From: Chryseobacterium gleum
GTDB taxonomy: Bacteria; Bacteroidota; Bacteroidia; UBA10329
Direction of reading: 5' to 3'
Assembly: GCA_945874195.1 (NCBI GenBank)
Contig: CAMCFW010000073.1
Span: 1-8,543 of the forward strand
DNA length: 8,543 bases
The notes below the pieces were generated by a model. That model was not told the origin of the DNA. It worked only from the letters and a program-made list of their open reading frames with translations, and ran no database searches. The translations under genes were made by a program, and so were the position numbers. Below are positions 1-6,129 of the stretch, piece by piece (position 1 is the stretch's first letter; every line of letters begins with the position of its first letter).

Positions 1-580
1 CCAGCGGGTAGAGTTCACGTTCATACACCCGAATGAAACCTTTGATTATATTTCCGGAACTCTGTCGTTGACCTTCCAGTTCCTCATAAAGCTCCACCGC
101 TTTGGCATCGCTTCCCACAATAAGAGTTGGAAATCCGATCTGCCGGGAATGGATCTTGTGGGCCGTTATGCTCGAAAGAATGAACCGAAAGCTGAATGTG
201 AAGCTGAAATGAAGCGAGAATAGAACAACGAACGATTGGTAGTAGGTACGATGATTCAATACTTCGTCATCAAGGATAAGCGCAAAGAACAGGGCGGTAA
301 CACCGATCACGGTGCTAATGAGGGTTTGAAAAAGTTCTTTCAACCTCGATTTCCTGTAGATGGTCCGGTAATTTCCTAGAAGGAGGTAGAACAATAGCCA
401 GAAAAGCGGAATGAGTACCAATCCTTGAATGAAGCGTTCGTCAAGATTGACCAGCACGTCAATTCCGAATTTGCGACTTTCAACGAACGCTTTCCGATAG
501 TAGAAGAATAGGCTCCACGAAATGGCAGCAGCAAGTAGGTCGAAAAGAACGTATTTCAGTATCTGCCTCGGTCTGTTCAT
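1..580 (-). CDS. Polyprenyl glycosylphosphotransferase (sugar transferase), N-terminal part, cut by window edge
   Basis: The frame starts at ATG 580-578 and stays open to the window edge, giving 193 residues (MNRPRQILKY...). Four hydrophobic segments are visible at about residues 8-28, 50-69, 83-103 and 113-135. A Rossmann-like strand-turn-helix follows (TLIVGSDAKAVELYEEL, 152-168). This is the N-terminal plan of WbaP/WcaJ-type enzymes: a four-helix membrane domain followed by a CoA-binding-like domain. Such enzymes move a sugar-1-phosphate from a nucleotide sugar onto undecaprenyl phosphate at the inner membrane and so start exopolysaccharide or O-antigen repeat units. The C-terminal catalytic domain lies outside the window, so substrate and integrity cannot be judged. 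The start overlaps the stop of the upstream lipoprotein gene by one base (TGATG), which indicates translational coupling. The family call rests on topology and the Rossmann motif. Confidence 0.87.
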   Translation of the reverse strand, partial: MNRPRQILKYVLFDLLAAAISWSLFFYYRKAFVESRKFGIDVLVNLDERFIQGLVLIPLFWLLFYLLLGNYRTIYRKSRLKELFQTLISTVIGVTALFFALILDDEVLNHRTYYQSFVVLFSLHFSFTFSFRFILSSITAHKIHSRQIGFPTLIVGSDAKAVELYEELEGQRQSSGNIIKGFIRVYERELYPL

Positions 581-1455
581 CAACGCAGCATTCTTATGTT
601 GTCGAGATAAACTTCAAGTTCTCCATCGTAGCCTTCAGCCCGAACAAAACCGAAGAATGGCTGATGTTCGGTGTAGTTGGAATTGGCCGAAATGGCATCT
701 GTGAGATTCACATAGACGTGGTTCCAGGTTTCGGTAGGATTGAGCACTATGATGGGTACTTGAACCGCACCTCCGGGGTAATAACTGTATAGACCGACCA
801 CAAATGGATGATCGCATCGGTATGTGAACTCCAAAATAACGGGTAGCACGGCCATTCCAGGTGTCGATAGCGTGTAGTTGGAAATAGTTCGACACTCAAA
901 GATGTTCTGGCTAGCATTGAGGGCCATTTTCAACGAATTTCCATCATAGGCCTCTGCTCCGCTAACACGCTCAACAGCGGCACTACTATTGGGCGAGGAG
1001 CTTAATGACAGACCTATCTGATCAAAATCTTCCAACCACGAGAACGTGACATCATCTCTGAAGGTCAGTGTCGGATTCAAGAGCTGAATGCTGTCCGGAA
1101 AAAGTTCAATTTCGGCCAAATGGTCGTTGGAGAATAGTAGCGGAATTCGTGTTCCTACCTGTCCGTTGAGTTTAATGCCGGCCCTTACGCGAATGGAACT
1201 GACGCCATTTTTAAGCACGGGAACCAAGGCCGGCAACTCATAGATGCCCACAAGTTGGTCGTTATCGTAGACCCATGCATCGGTAATGTTGTGAACCGGA
1301 TGCCCTTCTCCGGCCGTTGTACTCAAGGAAATGGAGTCTATCTTCAGAAATGCAGGAACAGTTTCATCCGGATTGATCAGCTCGCATGAAACCATTGCGG
1401 TGGTCATGAAAGCCGCAATGATCAATGACGGACCTATGAAGGGGCTGTTTTTCAT
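580..1455 (-). CDS. Lipoprotein with jelly-roll (carbohydrate-binding-like) C-terminus, function unknown
   Basis: A 291-residue protein. The N-terminus has a hydrophobic stretch ending in a lipobox (AMVSC, Cys24), so signal peptidase II processing and lipid anchoring are expected. Residues about 30-140 look beta-rich (VYDNDQLVGIYELPALVPV) and resemble an Ig-like or carboxypeptidase-regulatory-like fold. The C-terminal half has features typical of galactose-binding or CBM-like jelly rolls: EAYDGNSLKM near 168-177, TWNHVYVNL, and a terminal EVYLDNIRML. I cannot name a family. The gene begins 38 bp after the oxidoreductase stop, and its TGA overlaps the next start (TGATG), so it sits inside an apparent glycan operon. 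A role in binding or handling surface polysaccharide is inferred from that context only. Start: ATG at 1455, directly before the signal peptide; no clear Shine-Dalgarno sequence. Confidence 0.85.
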   Translation of the reverse strand: MKNSPFIGPSLIIAAFMTTAMVSCELINPDETVPAFLKIDSISLSTTAGEGHPVHNITDAWVYDNDQLVGIYELPALVPVLKNGVSSIRVRAGIKLNGQVGTRIPLLFSNDHLAEIELFPDSIQLLNPTLTFRDDVTFSWLEDFDQIGLSLSSSPNSSAAVERVSGAEAYDGNSLKMALNASQNIFECRTISNYTLSTPGMAVLPVILEFTYRCDHPFVVGLYSYYPGGAVQVPIIVLNPTETWNHVYVNLTDAISANSNYTEHQPFFGFVRAEGYDGELEVYLDNIRMLR

Positions 1456-1493
1456 TCCGAGAACCGGTTGGGAACGGGACGAAATTAAACTTA

Positions 1494-2492
1494 TTATATG
1501 TCAGTGGTCAGCAGGTCTGAACTCAAATGCAGCTTGGCCACGATCTGATGGGCCACTTGAAGCGCATTGTAGCCATCTTGAATGGTCACGGCCGGCTTCG
1601 TGCCCAGTTCAATACATTGTCTGAAAGACCGCAGTTCCTCCTGTATGGCATTGATGTCTGCGATGGGTGGAAATTCGAAATTGATCTTGCGTTTGCTGTT
1701 GTCAGCCAATTCAATGAAAAGGTCGTTATCGCTCACACCACCTTCATGTTCGTCCAACCTTACCACTTCAACCTTCTTTTTCAGAAAGTCGATGGCTATG
1801 TAGGCATCTCGCTGAAAGATGCGTGTTTTTCGCATGTTCTTCAACGATATGCGACTGGCTGTGATGTTTGCCACGCAACCGTTTCCGAATTCGAGACGCG
1901 CGTTAGCAATATCGGGAGTATTACTTACCACCGAAACGCCACTTGCGCTGATGCGCTTAACGTTCGATTTTACGATGCTCAGGATCACGTCAATATCATG
2001 AATCATCAGGTCCATCACAACAGGCACGTCTGTTCCGCGCGGATTGAACTGCGCCAAACGATGACTTTCAATGAACATCGGTCTGTCGATATACGGTAAA
2101 CTGGCCGTAAATGCGGGGTTGAAGCGCTCGACATGCCCTACCTGAACCTTCACGTTGGCCTCTTCCGAAAGCTTCATCAGACTTTCGGCCTCTTCCAAGG
2201 TGTTTGTAACCGGCTTTTCTATGAAGACATGTTTTGACCTTCGAAGCGCTGCCGATGCACATTCGAAATGAGATAGGGTTGGAGTGACCACATCCACCAC
2301 GTCCACAGCATCGATAAGCGCATCCAGATCATGAAAACATTCGATGGAGTAGAGGGCTTTTACCTGTGCGCACATGCTCGGGTCAGGGTCGTAAAATCCA
2401 ACCAGATCATAGCCTTCCGTCTCAGAAAGTAACTTCAAATGTATCTTACCGAGATGACCTGCTCCAAGGACACCCACTTTTAGGTCCACCAT
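1494..2492 (-). CDS. Gfo/Idh/MocA family NAD(P)-dependent oxidoreductase
   Basis: A 332-residue protein of normal family length. An N-terminal Rossmann fold begins with VGVLGAGHLGKIH (glycine motif at 10-15). The family EKP motif is at 92-94 (FIEKPVTNTLEEA). VGHVERFNPAF (118-128) and DLMIHDIDVI (161-170) follow; the latter carries the conserved H165 and D166 of the catalytic, substrate-binding domain. These enzymes oxidise or reduce a sugar hydroxyl, often on a nucleotide sugar. The VGHVERFNPAF and DLMIHDID signatures recall the subgroup containing GnnA, the UDP-GlcNAc 3-dehydrogenase, so a nucleotide-sugar substrate is plausible but unproven. The gene is first in a minus-strand run with a lipoprotein and a sugar transferase, which fits surface-sugar synthesis. 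It is divergent from pcm across 89 bp. Confidence 0.94.
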   Translation of the reverse strand: MVDLKVGVLGAGHLGKIHLKLLSETEGYDLVGFYDPDPSMCAQVKALYSIECFHDLDALIDAVDVVDVVTPTLSHFECASAALRRSKHVFIEKPVTNTLEEAESLMKLSEEANVKVQVGHVERFNPAFTASLPYIDRPMFIESHRLAQFNPRGTDVPVVMDLMIHDIDVILSIVKSNVKRISASGVSVVSNTPDIANARLEFGNGCVANITASRISLKNMRKTRIFQRDAYIAIDFLKKKVEVVRLDEHEGGVSDNDLFIELADNSKRKINFEFPPIADINAIQEELRSFRQCIELGTKPAVTIQDGYNALQVAHQIVAKLHLSSDLLTTDI

Positions 2493-2581
2493 TCAATTTT
2501 AAGATTGATCTGTAAAATGTTCGCCACGCAAATTATTACATTTAGACGCCCTCTTCGCCTCGCGGAAATTCTCTTTTCAAC
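2493..2581. promoter_or_regulatory. Divergent promoter region between the oxidoreductase and pcm
   Basis: These 89 bp separate two divergently transcribed genes and must hold both 5' regions. On the plus strand, TACATTTA at 2537-2544 matches the Bacteroidota -7 element TAnnTTTG at seven of eight positions and lies about 38 bp before the pcm start. No convincing -33 TTG is seen at the usual spacing. For the minus strand no good match was found. The promoter role follows from the gene layout; the precise element is tentative. Confidence 0.35.
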
Positions 2582-3250
2582 ATGCGAAACTTAACATCTG
2601 ACGTGCTCAAAGACCAACATAAACAACAAGGAAACCGAAGGAAGCTGGTTGAACACCTAAAGGAAAAGGGAATTGTGGACCCCAACGTGCTCAAGGCCAT
2701 TGGTTCGGTTCCGCGACATCTGTTCTTGAATAGTGCGTTCGAACGTTATGCCTACGAAGACCGGCCATTCGCAATCGGCTCTGGCCAGACCATTTCGCAG
2801 CCTTATACCGTGGCTGTTCAAAGCCAACTATTGCGAGTAAAAAAAGGTATGAAAGTGCTGGAGATCGGAACTGGTTCGGGCTATCAGGCCGCAGTGCTTC
2901 ACGAAATGGGAGCAAAGGTTTTTACAATTGAAAGGATCAAAGAACTCTTCGACCGCACGTCAAAATTGCTTCCAAAGCTAGGCTACACGGTCAAAACCTT
3001 CTTTGGCGATGGAAACATGGGTGTGCCTGTTTGGGCGCCTTACGACCGCATCATCATCACGGCCGGAGCCCCGATCATACCAGAAGGTCTGATCGATCAG
3101 CTCAAGCCAGGTGGCATCATGGTCATTCCAGTGTCAAACGGGGATGAAGAGATCATGAAGACGATTTCGAAGACAGAATCGGGGGAAATGATCACCACAG
3201 ATCACGGTAGTTTCCGTTTCGTTCCGTTGTTGGAAGATAAGGATCAGTGA
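2582..3250 (+). CDS. pcm: Protein-L-isoaspartate O-methyltransferase
   Basis: A 222-residue cytoplasmic repair enzyme, close to the usual family length of a little over 200. It transfers a methyl group from S-adenosylmethionine to the abnormal carboxylate of L-isoaspartyl residues in aged proteins, starting their conversion back to aspartate. The family signatures are in order: VPRHLF (43-48), GSGQTISQPYTVA (66-78, containing the conserved active-site Ser/Thr region), the SAM-binding motif VLEIGTGSGYQAA (92-104), the acidic strand-end FTIER (114-118), YDRIIITAGAP (154-164) and LKPGGIMVIPV (174-184). ATG at 2582 gives a normal N-terminus for the group. It is the only plus-strand gene in the window, divergent from the oxidoreductase and convergent with the STAS-like gene. 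No clear intrinsic terminator is visible in the 105 bp after it. Confidence 0.96.
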   Translation: MRNLTSDVLKDQHKQQGNRRKLVEHLKEKGIVDPNVLKAIGSVPRHLFLNSAFERYAYEDRPFAIGSGQTISQPYTVAVQSQLLRVKKGMKVLEIGTGSGYQAAVLHEMGAKVFTIERIKELFDRTSKLLPKLGYTVKTFFGDGNMGVPVWAPYDRIIITAGAPIIPEGLIDQLKPGGIMVIPVSNGDEEIMKTISKTESGEMITTDHGSFRFVPLLEDKDQ

Positions 3251-3355
3251 GCTTGAATGGGTCTGGAACCGAACAGGTAGAGGTTGGTGCGGAGTATAGG
3301 AGGTATTGTTGAAATCAGAATTGGTACAATCAAGGCTTAAATCCTGAGCGTCAAT

Positions 3356-3772
3356 TCAATTCTTCTTTCTAAGGGCCTTCTTATATTCATTCTTTACCCA
3401 TGCATATGCTTCGGTCGGGTCTCCAAACATTCTTACCGGACAGGCTGGCCTGTTTAGCCGAAGAAAGAAGGATCCCATGATACGCGAGAGCAAGCTACTT
3501 GTGACCATGCCGACCGCCAACGTCTTTCCGCTCCTAACTGGTTCTGATTGAAGAAACGACCGTGCAGCAGGAGTGATCTTTCGCACGCCCGACAAATCGA
3601 TCACCGTGGCATGCTCAGACGCCTTTGTTAAATACTTCACCATTGCCAAATATTCTTCAGCTTCTGCAATGTCGATAGTGCTTCCAGGGAAAATGCGCGA
3701 TTGGACAATGCCTTCCTCACGTATAAAAACTTCGGCAAATCCGGACCTGACAGTTCGTTTCAATTTATCCAA
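3356..3772 (-). CDS. Small STAS/SpoIIAA-like domain protein
   Basis: A 138-residue soluble protein with no signal peptide or membrane segment. The pattern is VFIREEGIVQSRIFPG (15-30), then TVIDLSGVRKITPAARSFL (56-74), then an alternating strand/helix segment TLAVGMVTSSLLSRIMGSFF (84-103), ending in PTEAYAWV (119-126). This matches the STAS-like small proteins common in Bacteroidota (probably the group annotated DUF7793), which are thought to fold like SpoIIAA-type anti-sigma antagonists. The function is not established. The usual start is missing: the frame has no ATG or GTG between the in-frame stop at 3850 and the conserved N-terminus, so TTG at 3772, or TTG nine bases further in, is the likely start. 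AAGGA lies just upstream of these TTGs. It follows the YdcF-like gene by 103 bp on the same strand. Confidence 0.75.
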   Translation of the reverse strand: MDKLKRTVRSGFAEVFIREEGIVQSRIFPGSTIDIAEAEEYLAMVKYLTKASEHATVIDLSGVRKITPAARSFLQSEPVRSGKTLAVGMVTSSLLSRIMGSFFLRLNRPACPVRMFGDPTEAYAWVKNEYKKALRKKN

Positions 3773-3831
3773 TTCCTTGATAGCGAAGATAAGATAGGCT
3801 AAGTCAGTAACGTAGAAAAGAGCCGTAGTGC

Positions 3832-3862
3832 GTTTATCATAACAGTCTCACGTTTGATAAAC
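3832..3862. repeat. Bulged inverted repeat, possible operator or RNA hairpin
   Basis: GTTTATCA (3832-3839) pairs perfectly with TGATAAAC (3855-3862). After one unpaired T (3840), AAC (3841-3843) pairs with GTT (3852-3854) around an 8-base loop. The total is 11 base pairs with a single bulge, placed between the YdcF-like stop and the STAS-like start. There is no T-run on the downstream side of the minus strand, so it is not a classical intrinsic terminator. A regulator-binding site or a 5' leader hairpin for the STAS-like gene is possible. Confidence 0.5.
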
Positions 3863-3875
3863 AACGCGTAAAGAT

Positions 3876-4559
3876 CTATTGTTCGTTCAACTTCATTGAG
3901 GCATCTGTTATCTGAAACGGTTCGTATTTCAGGTTCTTGCCCATTGTGCCGGCCAAGCGCTTCCAAAATCCCTCCCGCTCAGGCAATGAAACAAAATCTT
4001 CTACTTCGGCCCAGGTCGGGTCAATGCTGATCGTGGTTTCTGGGAAGTAGGCGTGTATCGTGTCGAAAATGACGGGAACATAGGCTAGGTCCAACTGCTT
4101 TCGCTTGGCAAACGACTTTACCATTTTAGACTGGAACGGGTCTGTGGCCACGGCAATGTTCTCGAAGCCAAGATCCTTGCCCATATAATAACTGTAGAAG
4201 ATGTTCTCCGTACTATGTTCTGCGCGTTCTTCAGTAAAAATATGTTCTGCAGGGACACCCAATTTTTTGGCGTACTCGGCCATGATACGCGATTCGATGA
4301 AAGGCGAATAAACCGCACTCCCTGTAAAGATTATGTTCTTGGTAAGACCTCTATTATAAAGATGGTAGCTCCAAAGCACTCGCACTCGCATTATATCGCT
4401 CCATGCCGAATCGAACGGCACACCTGGAACTATAACTGCATCGAAGGGCATTTTCGGTCTCGCATTTTCGAAAGCGCTGCGCGTACTTCCGCACGACCCT
4501 ATGGCAAGTACCAGGGCAATGACCGCGATGTAGTAACTGATTTTGACCATGGATCTCAT
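3876..4559 (-). CDS. YdcF/SanA-type (DUF218) domain lipoprotein
   Basis: A 227-residue protein. Residues 5-22 are hydrophobic and end in a lipobox (LAIGSC, Cys23), which predicts a lipid-anchored exported protein. The rest fits the DUF218 (YdcF/SanA/ElyC) domain: DAVIVPG (40-46), the strand end IIFTGSA (76-82), ESRIMAEYAKKLGVPAEHIF (89-108), EHSTENI (114-120) and VATDPFQSKM (137-146), which corresponds to the conserved VTxxxHxxR strand of the family. DUF218 proteins of this kind are linked to envelope integrity and late peptidoglycan or lipid-carrier steps, but no reaction is known for this member. Family members usually have an N-terminal membrane helix; a lipid anchor is a variant. Start: ATG 4559 or ATG 4550; both precede the signal sequence. 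It probably forms its own unit, since a terminator lies just upstream. Confidence 0.88.
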   Translation of the reverse strand: MRSMVKISYYIAVIALVLAIGSCGSTRSAFENARPKMPFDAVIVPGVPFDSAWSDIMRVRVLWSYHLYNRGLTKNIIFTGSAVYSPFIESRIMAEYAKKLGVPAEHIFTEERAEHSTENIFYSYYMGKDLGFENIAVATDPFQSKMVKSFAKRKQLDLAYVPVIFDTIHAYFPETTISIDPTWAEVEDFVSLPEREGFWKRLAGTMGKNLKYEPFQITDASMKLNEQ

Positions 4560-4570
4560 ATTTCAATAAC

Positions 4571-4578
4571 CAAAAATA
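4571..4578 (-). promoter_or_regulatory. Possible Bacteroidota -7 element for the YdcF-like lipoprotein gene
   Basis: On the minus strand, TATTTTTG matches the Bacteroidota -7 consensus TAnnTTTG at all fixed positions. It lies 11 bp before ATG 4559 and 20 bp before ATG 4550, so transcription from it would give a very short leader and would favour the downstream ATG. No TTG is seen at the -33 position. The sequence is AT-rich, so a chance match is possible. Confidence 0.3.
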
Positions 4579-4601
4579 TCTTGAAATGTTGTTGTTGATT
4601 T

Positions 4602-4657
4602 AAAAAGAGAGGTCGGAGTTCGTAGGCCGTCCGTAGCCACCTCGAACCCCGAACCTC
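4602..4657 (-). terminator. Intrinsic terminator of the beta-barrel operon
   Basis: The arms are 4609-4622 (GAGGTCGGAGTTCG) and 4643-4657 (CGAACCCCGAACCTC). They pair over 13 bp with one bulge and one A/C mismatch, and an inner GGC/GCC pair can extend the stem around CGTCCGTA. Read on the minus strand, the stem is followed at once by TCTTTTT (4608-4602). A strong stem plus T-run, 12 bp after the stop of the 204-residue barrel gene, is what a rho-independent terminator looks like. The right arm also contains a heptamer repeated in tandem (GGTTCGG-GGTTCGA on the minus strand). Confidence 0.65.
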
Positions 4658-4679
4658 AAGGCTTTCGCCTTATTTTTTT
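4658..4679 (+). terminator. Compact hairpin with T-run, reading on the plus strand
   Basis: AAGGC (4658-4662), loop TTTC, GCCTT (4667-4671), one A, then seven T (4673-4679). The stem is perfect and the T-run is in place for termination of plus-strand transcription. No plus-strand gene lies nearby, so it may stop antisense transcription. On the minus strand the same hairpin, with a GAAA tetraloop, directly abuts the TAA of the beta-barrel gene and could protect that mRNA end. It sits next to the larger minus-strand terminator. Confidence 0.5.
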
Positions 4680-5284
4680 CTTCTGATGGTATTCACGTTC
4701 CAACCGAGTCCGAAGGAGATCCGGAACTCATCAAGGCCATAGTTCGTGCCCCATTCGGTGGGATGCTTGGCATGAATGTACTTGAGATTGGCCATGAAAT
4801 GCAGGTACTTCCAGATGTAGAAGTTGAAACCGGTTGCCACCGAAATGACAGGAGACGCCTTGAAATTGGATACCGAATACTCGACTGGCACTTCGGGTGT
4901 TCCCAAATTGTCATTCTTCATCTGGATCAAACTTATTCCAGGGTGAAGGCCGATATATGGGTCGAAACGTTTTATAGGAAAGTGGTATTGCGTGCCGAAG
5001 AACAGGCTGTGATTGTGTTTCAAGTTGCCCTTTCCTTGAGTATCGATGAAATAGGATACATCACCTTTGAGCGATACCCTATCCTGCAGGTAAAATTCCA
5101 TATCGCCCTGTAGGTAGAGATTGGTGTTGCCATCAGCGATGGTCCATCCAGGAGAGATGGTCATCTGGGCCCGAAGCAATCCTCTGCGGATGATATCGGC
5201 ACCGTTCGGTTCTTGTTTGTTCTGTTTCTGTCCGAATGCAAGTGTACTCACCAGCATTAACAGGAGGGAGGTTCGAGTTACCAT
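4670..5284 (-). CDS. Outer-membrane beta-barrel protein, second of a pair
   Basis: A 204-residue protein. A short signal peptide (about 1-18, ending LAFG) is followed by a charged linker and then alternating amphipathic strands. Visible strand-like segments are NLYLQGDMEFYLQDRVSLKG, HNHSLFFGTQYHF, FDPYIGLHPGISLIQ, SPVISVATGFNFYIWKYLHF and the terminal FRISFGLGWNV. Turns rich in N, D and G separate them. This is the make-up of a small (about eight-strand) outer-membrane barrel. No enzymatic motif is visible, and ligand or partner is unknown. Its start overlaps the end of the upstream barrel gene by 7 bp, so the two are almost certainly cotranslated. A good terminator follows. Start: ATG 5284, directly before the signal peptide. 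Confidence 0.85.
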   Translation of the reverse strand: MVTRTSLLLMLVSTLAFGQKQNKQEPNGADIIRRGLLRAQMTISPGWTIADGNTNLYLQGDMEFYLQDRVSLKGDVSYFIDTQGKGNLKHNHSLFFGTQYHFPIKRFDPYIGLHPGISLIQMKNDNLGTPEVPVEYSVSNFKASPVISVATGFNFYIWKYLHFMANLKYIHAKHPTEWGTNYGLDEFRISFGLGWNVNTIRRKK

Positions 5285-5934
5285 AGGTCAGCGATTTTAT
5301 AGTTAATACCAAGTGTGAACAAAAGATGGCCTTCGAGGCTGGCGCCACCATGGTCGTGAATTTGGAATTCGCCTTCAGCTTCATGTGCTTCAACGTGATG
5401 CCCCAAGTGGAACATGTATTGTGCTATGAAGGTGAGGTCGAAACGCTCTGTGATATTGAAGTGATTGCCGGCACCCAACTGTATGGCCGCACTCCATCTT
5501 TCCATCGAATTATCTGGATTCAGATTCTCGGCCACCTTACTGTAGTCGAAGCAATGGCCCATGATCAGATATGGCTTCAAGAATTTAGTGAACGTCTTGT
5601 CTTTCAACGGATAGTACATGACCGACCAGCCGATATGGGCGTCATCGCGATGGCCTGAATTCCCGATCTTCGAAGTGAGGTAATCGGCAAAGAACTCGAG
5701 ATTGATGCGGTCGTGAACCTGAACTCGGAATTGCCCACCAACGCCTGTACCCACGTCCTGCCAATTGCCATGATTAAACGTGCTCACTGTCGATCGCATG
5801 CCAAGCGAAAACAGCCCGCCATGGTGATTCTTTACTTTGAGCGTTTCCTCTTTAACCGGCTTTCTACTTTTTTCCTGCGCTGAGGCCAATATTGAAACTG
5901 ACAGCATCAGCAATACAATGGGTGTTTTTCGCAT
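5278..5934 (-). CDS. Histidine-rich outer-membrane beta-barrel protein, first of a pair
   Basis: A 218-residue protein with a signal peptide cleaved near residue 19 (SILASA|Q). Amphipathic strands typical of a small barrel follow: GQFRVQVHDRINLEFFADYL, AHIGWSVMYYPL, LKPYLIMGHCFDY, WSAAIQLGAGNHFNI, FDLTFIAQYMFHLG and the last strand GHLLFTLGINYKI. It contains 15 histidines. Seven of them fall in residues 176-203, mixed with Glu and Asp, apparently in the loop before the last strand. A metal-binding or pH-sensing loop is possible, but this is inference. The last codons read through the next gene's start (7-bp overlap). The gene has its own 195-bp upstream region carrying a TTAAC-N4-GTTAA palindrome, so it is probably transcribed separately from the cyclase. 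I do not recognise a named family. Confidence 0.86.
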   Translation of the reverse strand: MRKTPIVLLMLSVSILASAQEKSRKPVKEETLKVKNHHGGLFSLGMRSTVSTFNHGNWQDVGTGVGGQFRVQVHDRINLEFFADYLTSKIGNSGHRDDAHIGWSVMYYPLKDKTFTKFLKPYLIMGHCFDYSKVAENLNPDNSMERWSAAIQLGAGNHFNITERFDLTFIAQYMFHLGHHVEAHEAEGEFQIHDHGGASLEGHLLFTLGINYKIADLW

Positions 5935-5992
5935 GATCTTGGTTTTATCGGTTTGTTGTTAGAACCGTGGCCAAAATCAAAAATTGTATGTG

Positions 5993-6006
5993 TTAACTTT
6001 TGTTAA
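5993..6006. promoter_or_regulatory. TTAAC-N4-GTTAA palindrome upstream of the beta-barrel operon (putative Crp/Fnr-type operator)
   Basis: TTAAC (5993-5997), TTTT, GTTAA (6002-6006): perfect 5-bp arms with a 4-bp spacer, centred about 65 bp before the ATG at 5934. The same palindrome occurs at 8094-8107 and nowhere else in the window. The geometry equals that of FNR sites (TTGAT-N4-ATCAA), and the sequence differs by one base from the PrfA box TTAACA-NN-TGTTAA. It lies in a 195-bp intergenic region (5935-6129) in which I see no other strong element and no clear cyclase terminator. Binding by the nearby Crp/Fnr-family protein is a hypothesis. Confidence 0.45.
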
Positions 6007-6129
6007 AGAGAATGCAACACGATAGCTTCTGGCTGGTTTACAAGGCCAAGATGATGCTGCCGAAATAAAGCCTGTTTTGATCATTTCATAGGTTTCTGTT
6101 CGACCGATGAAATAGAACCGTATACGCGG

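Noticed and set aside
1527..2099. 190-codon plus-strand open frame inside the oxidoreductase gene
   Set aside because: It is antisense to a clearly conserved Gfo/Idh/MocA gene, its translation has no domain-like pattern, and it exists because of codon structure on the other strand.
3251..3355. Terminator between the convergent pcm and STAS-like genes
   Set aside because: Convergent genes make one likely, but I could not find a stem followed by a T-run on either strand.
3801..3840. ATG at 3840 on the minus strand as an alternative start for the STAS-like gene
   Set aside because: It is in another frame and meets TAG after 13 codons; a frameshift would be needed, and nothing else suggests one.
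5977..6084. 35-codon open frame on the minus strand between the cyclase and the beta-barrel gene
   Set aside because: No signal peptide, membrane segment or recognisable motif. It runs through the TTAAC-N4-GTTAA palindrome and probable promoter region of the barrel operon, so a chance frame is more likely.
6012..6129. Terminator after the cyclase gene
   Set aside because: Only a weak GGC/GCC pairing is visible near 6030-6048 without a T-run, so I do not call it.
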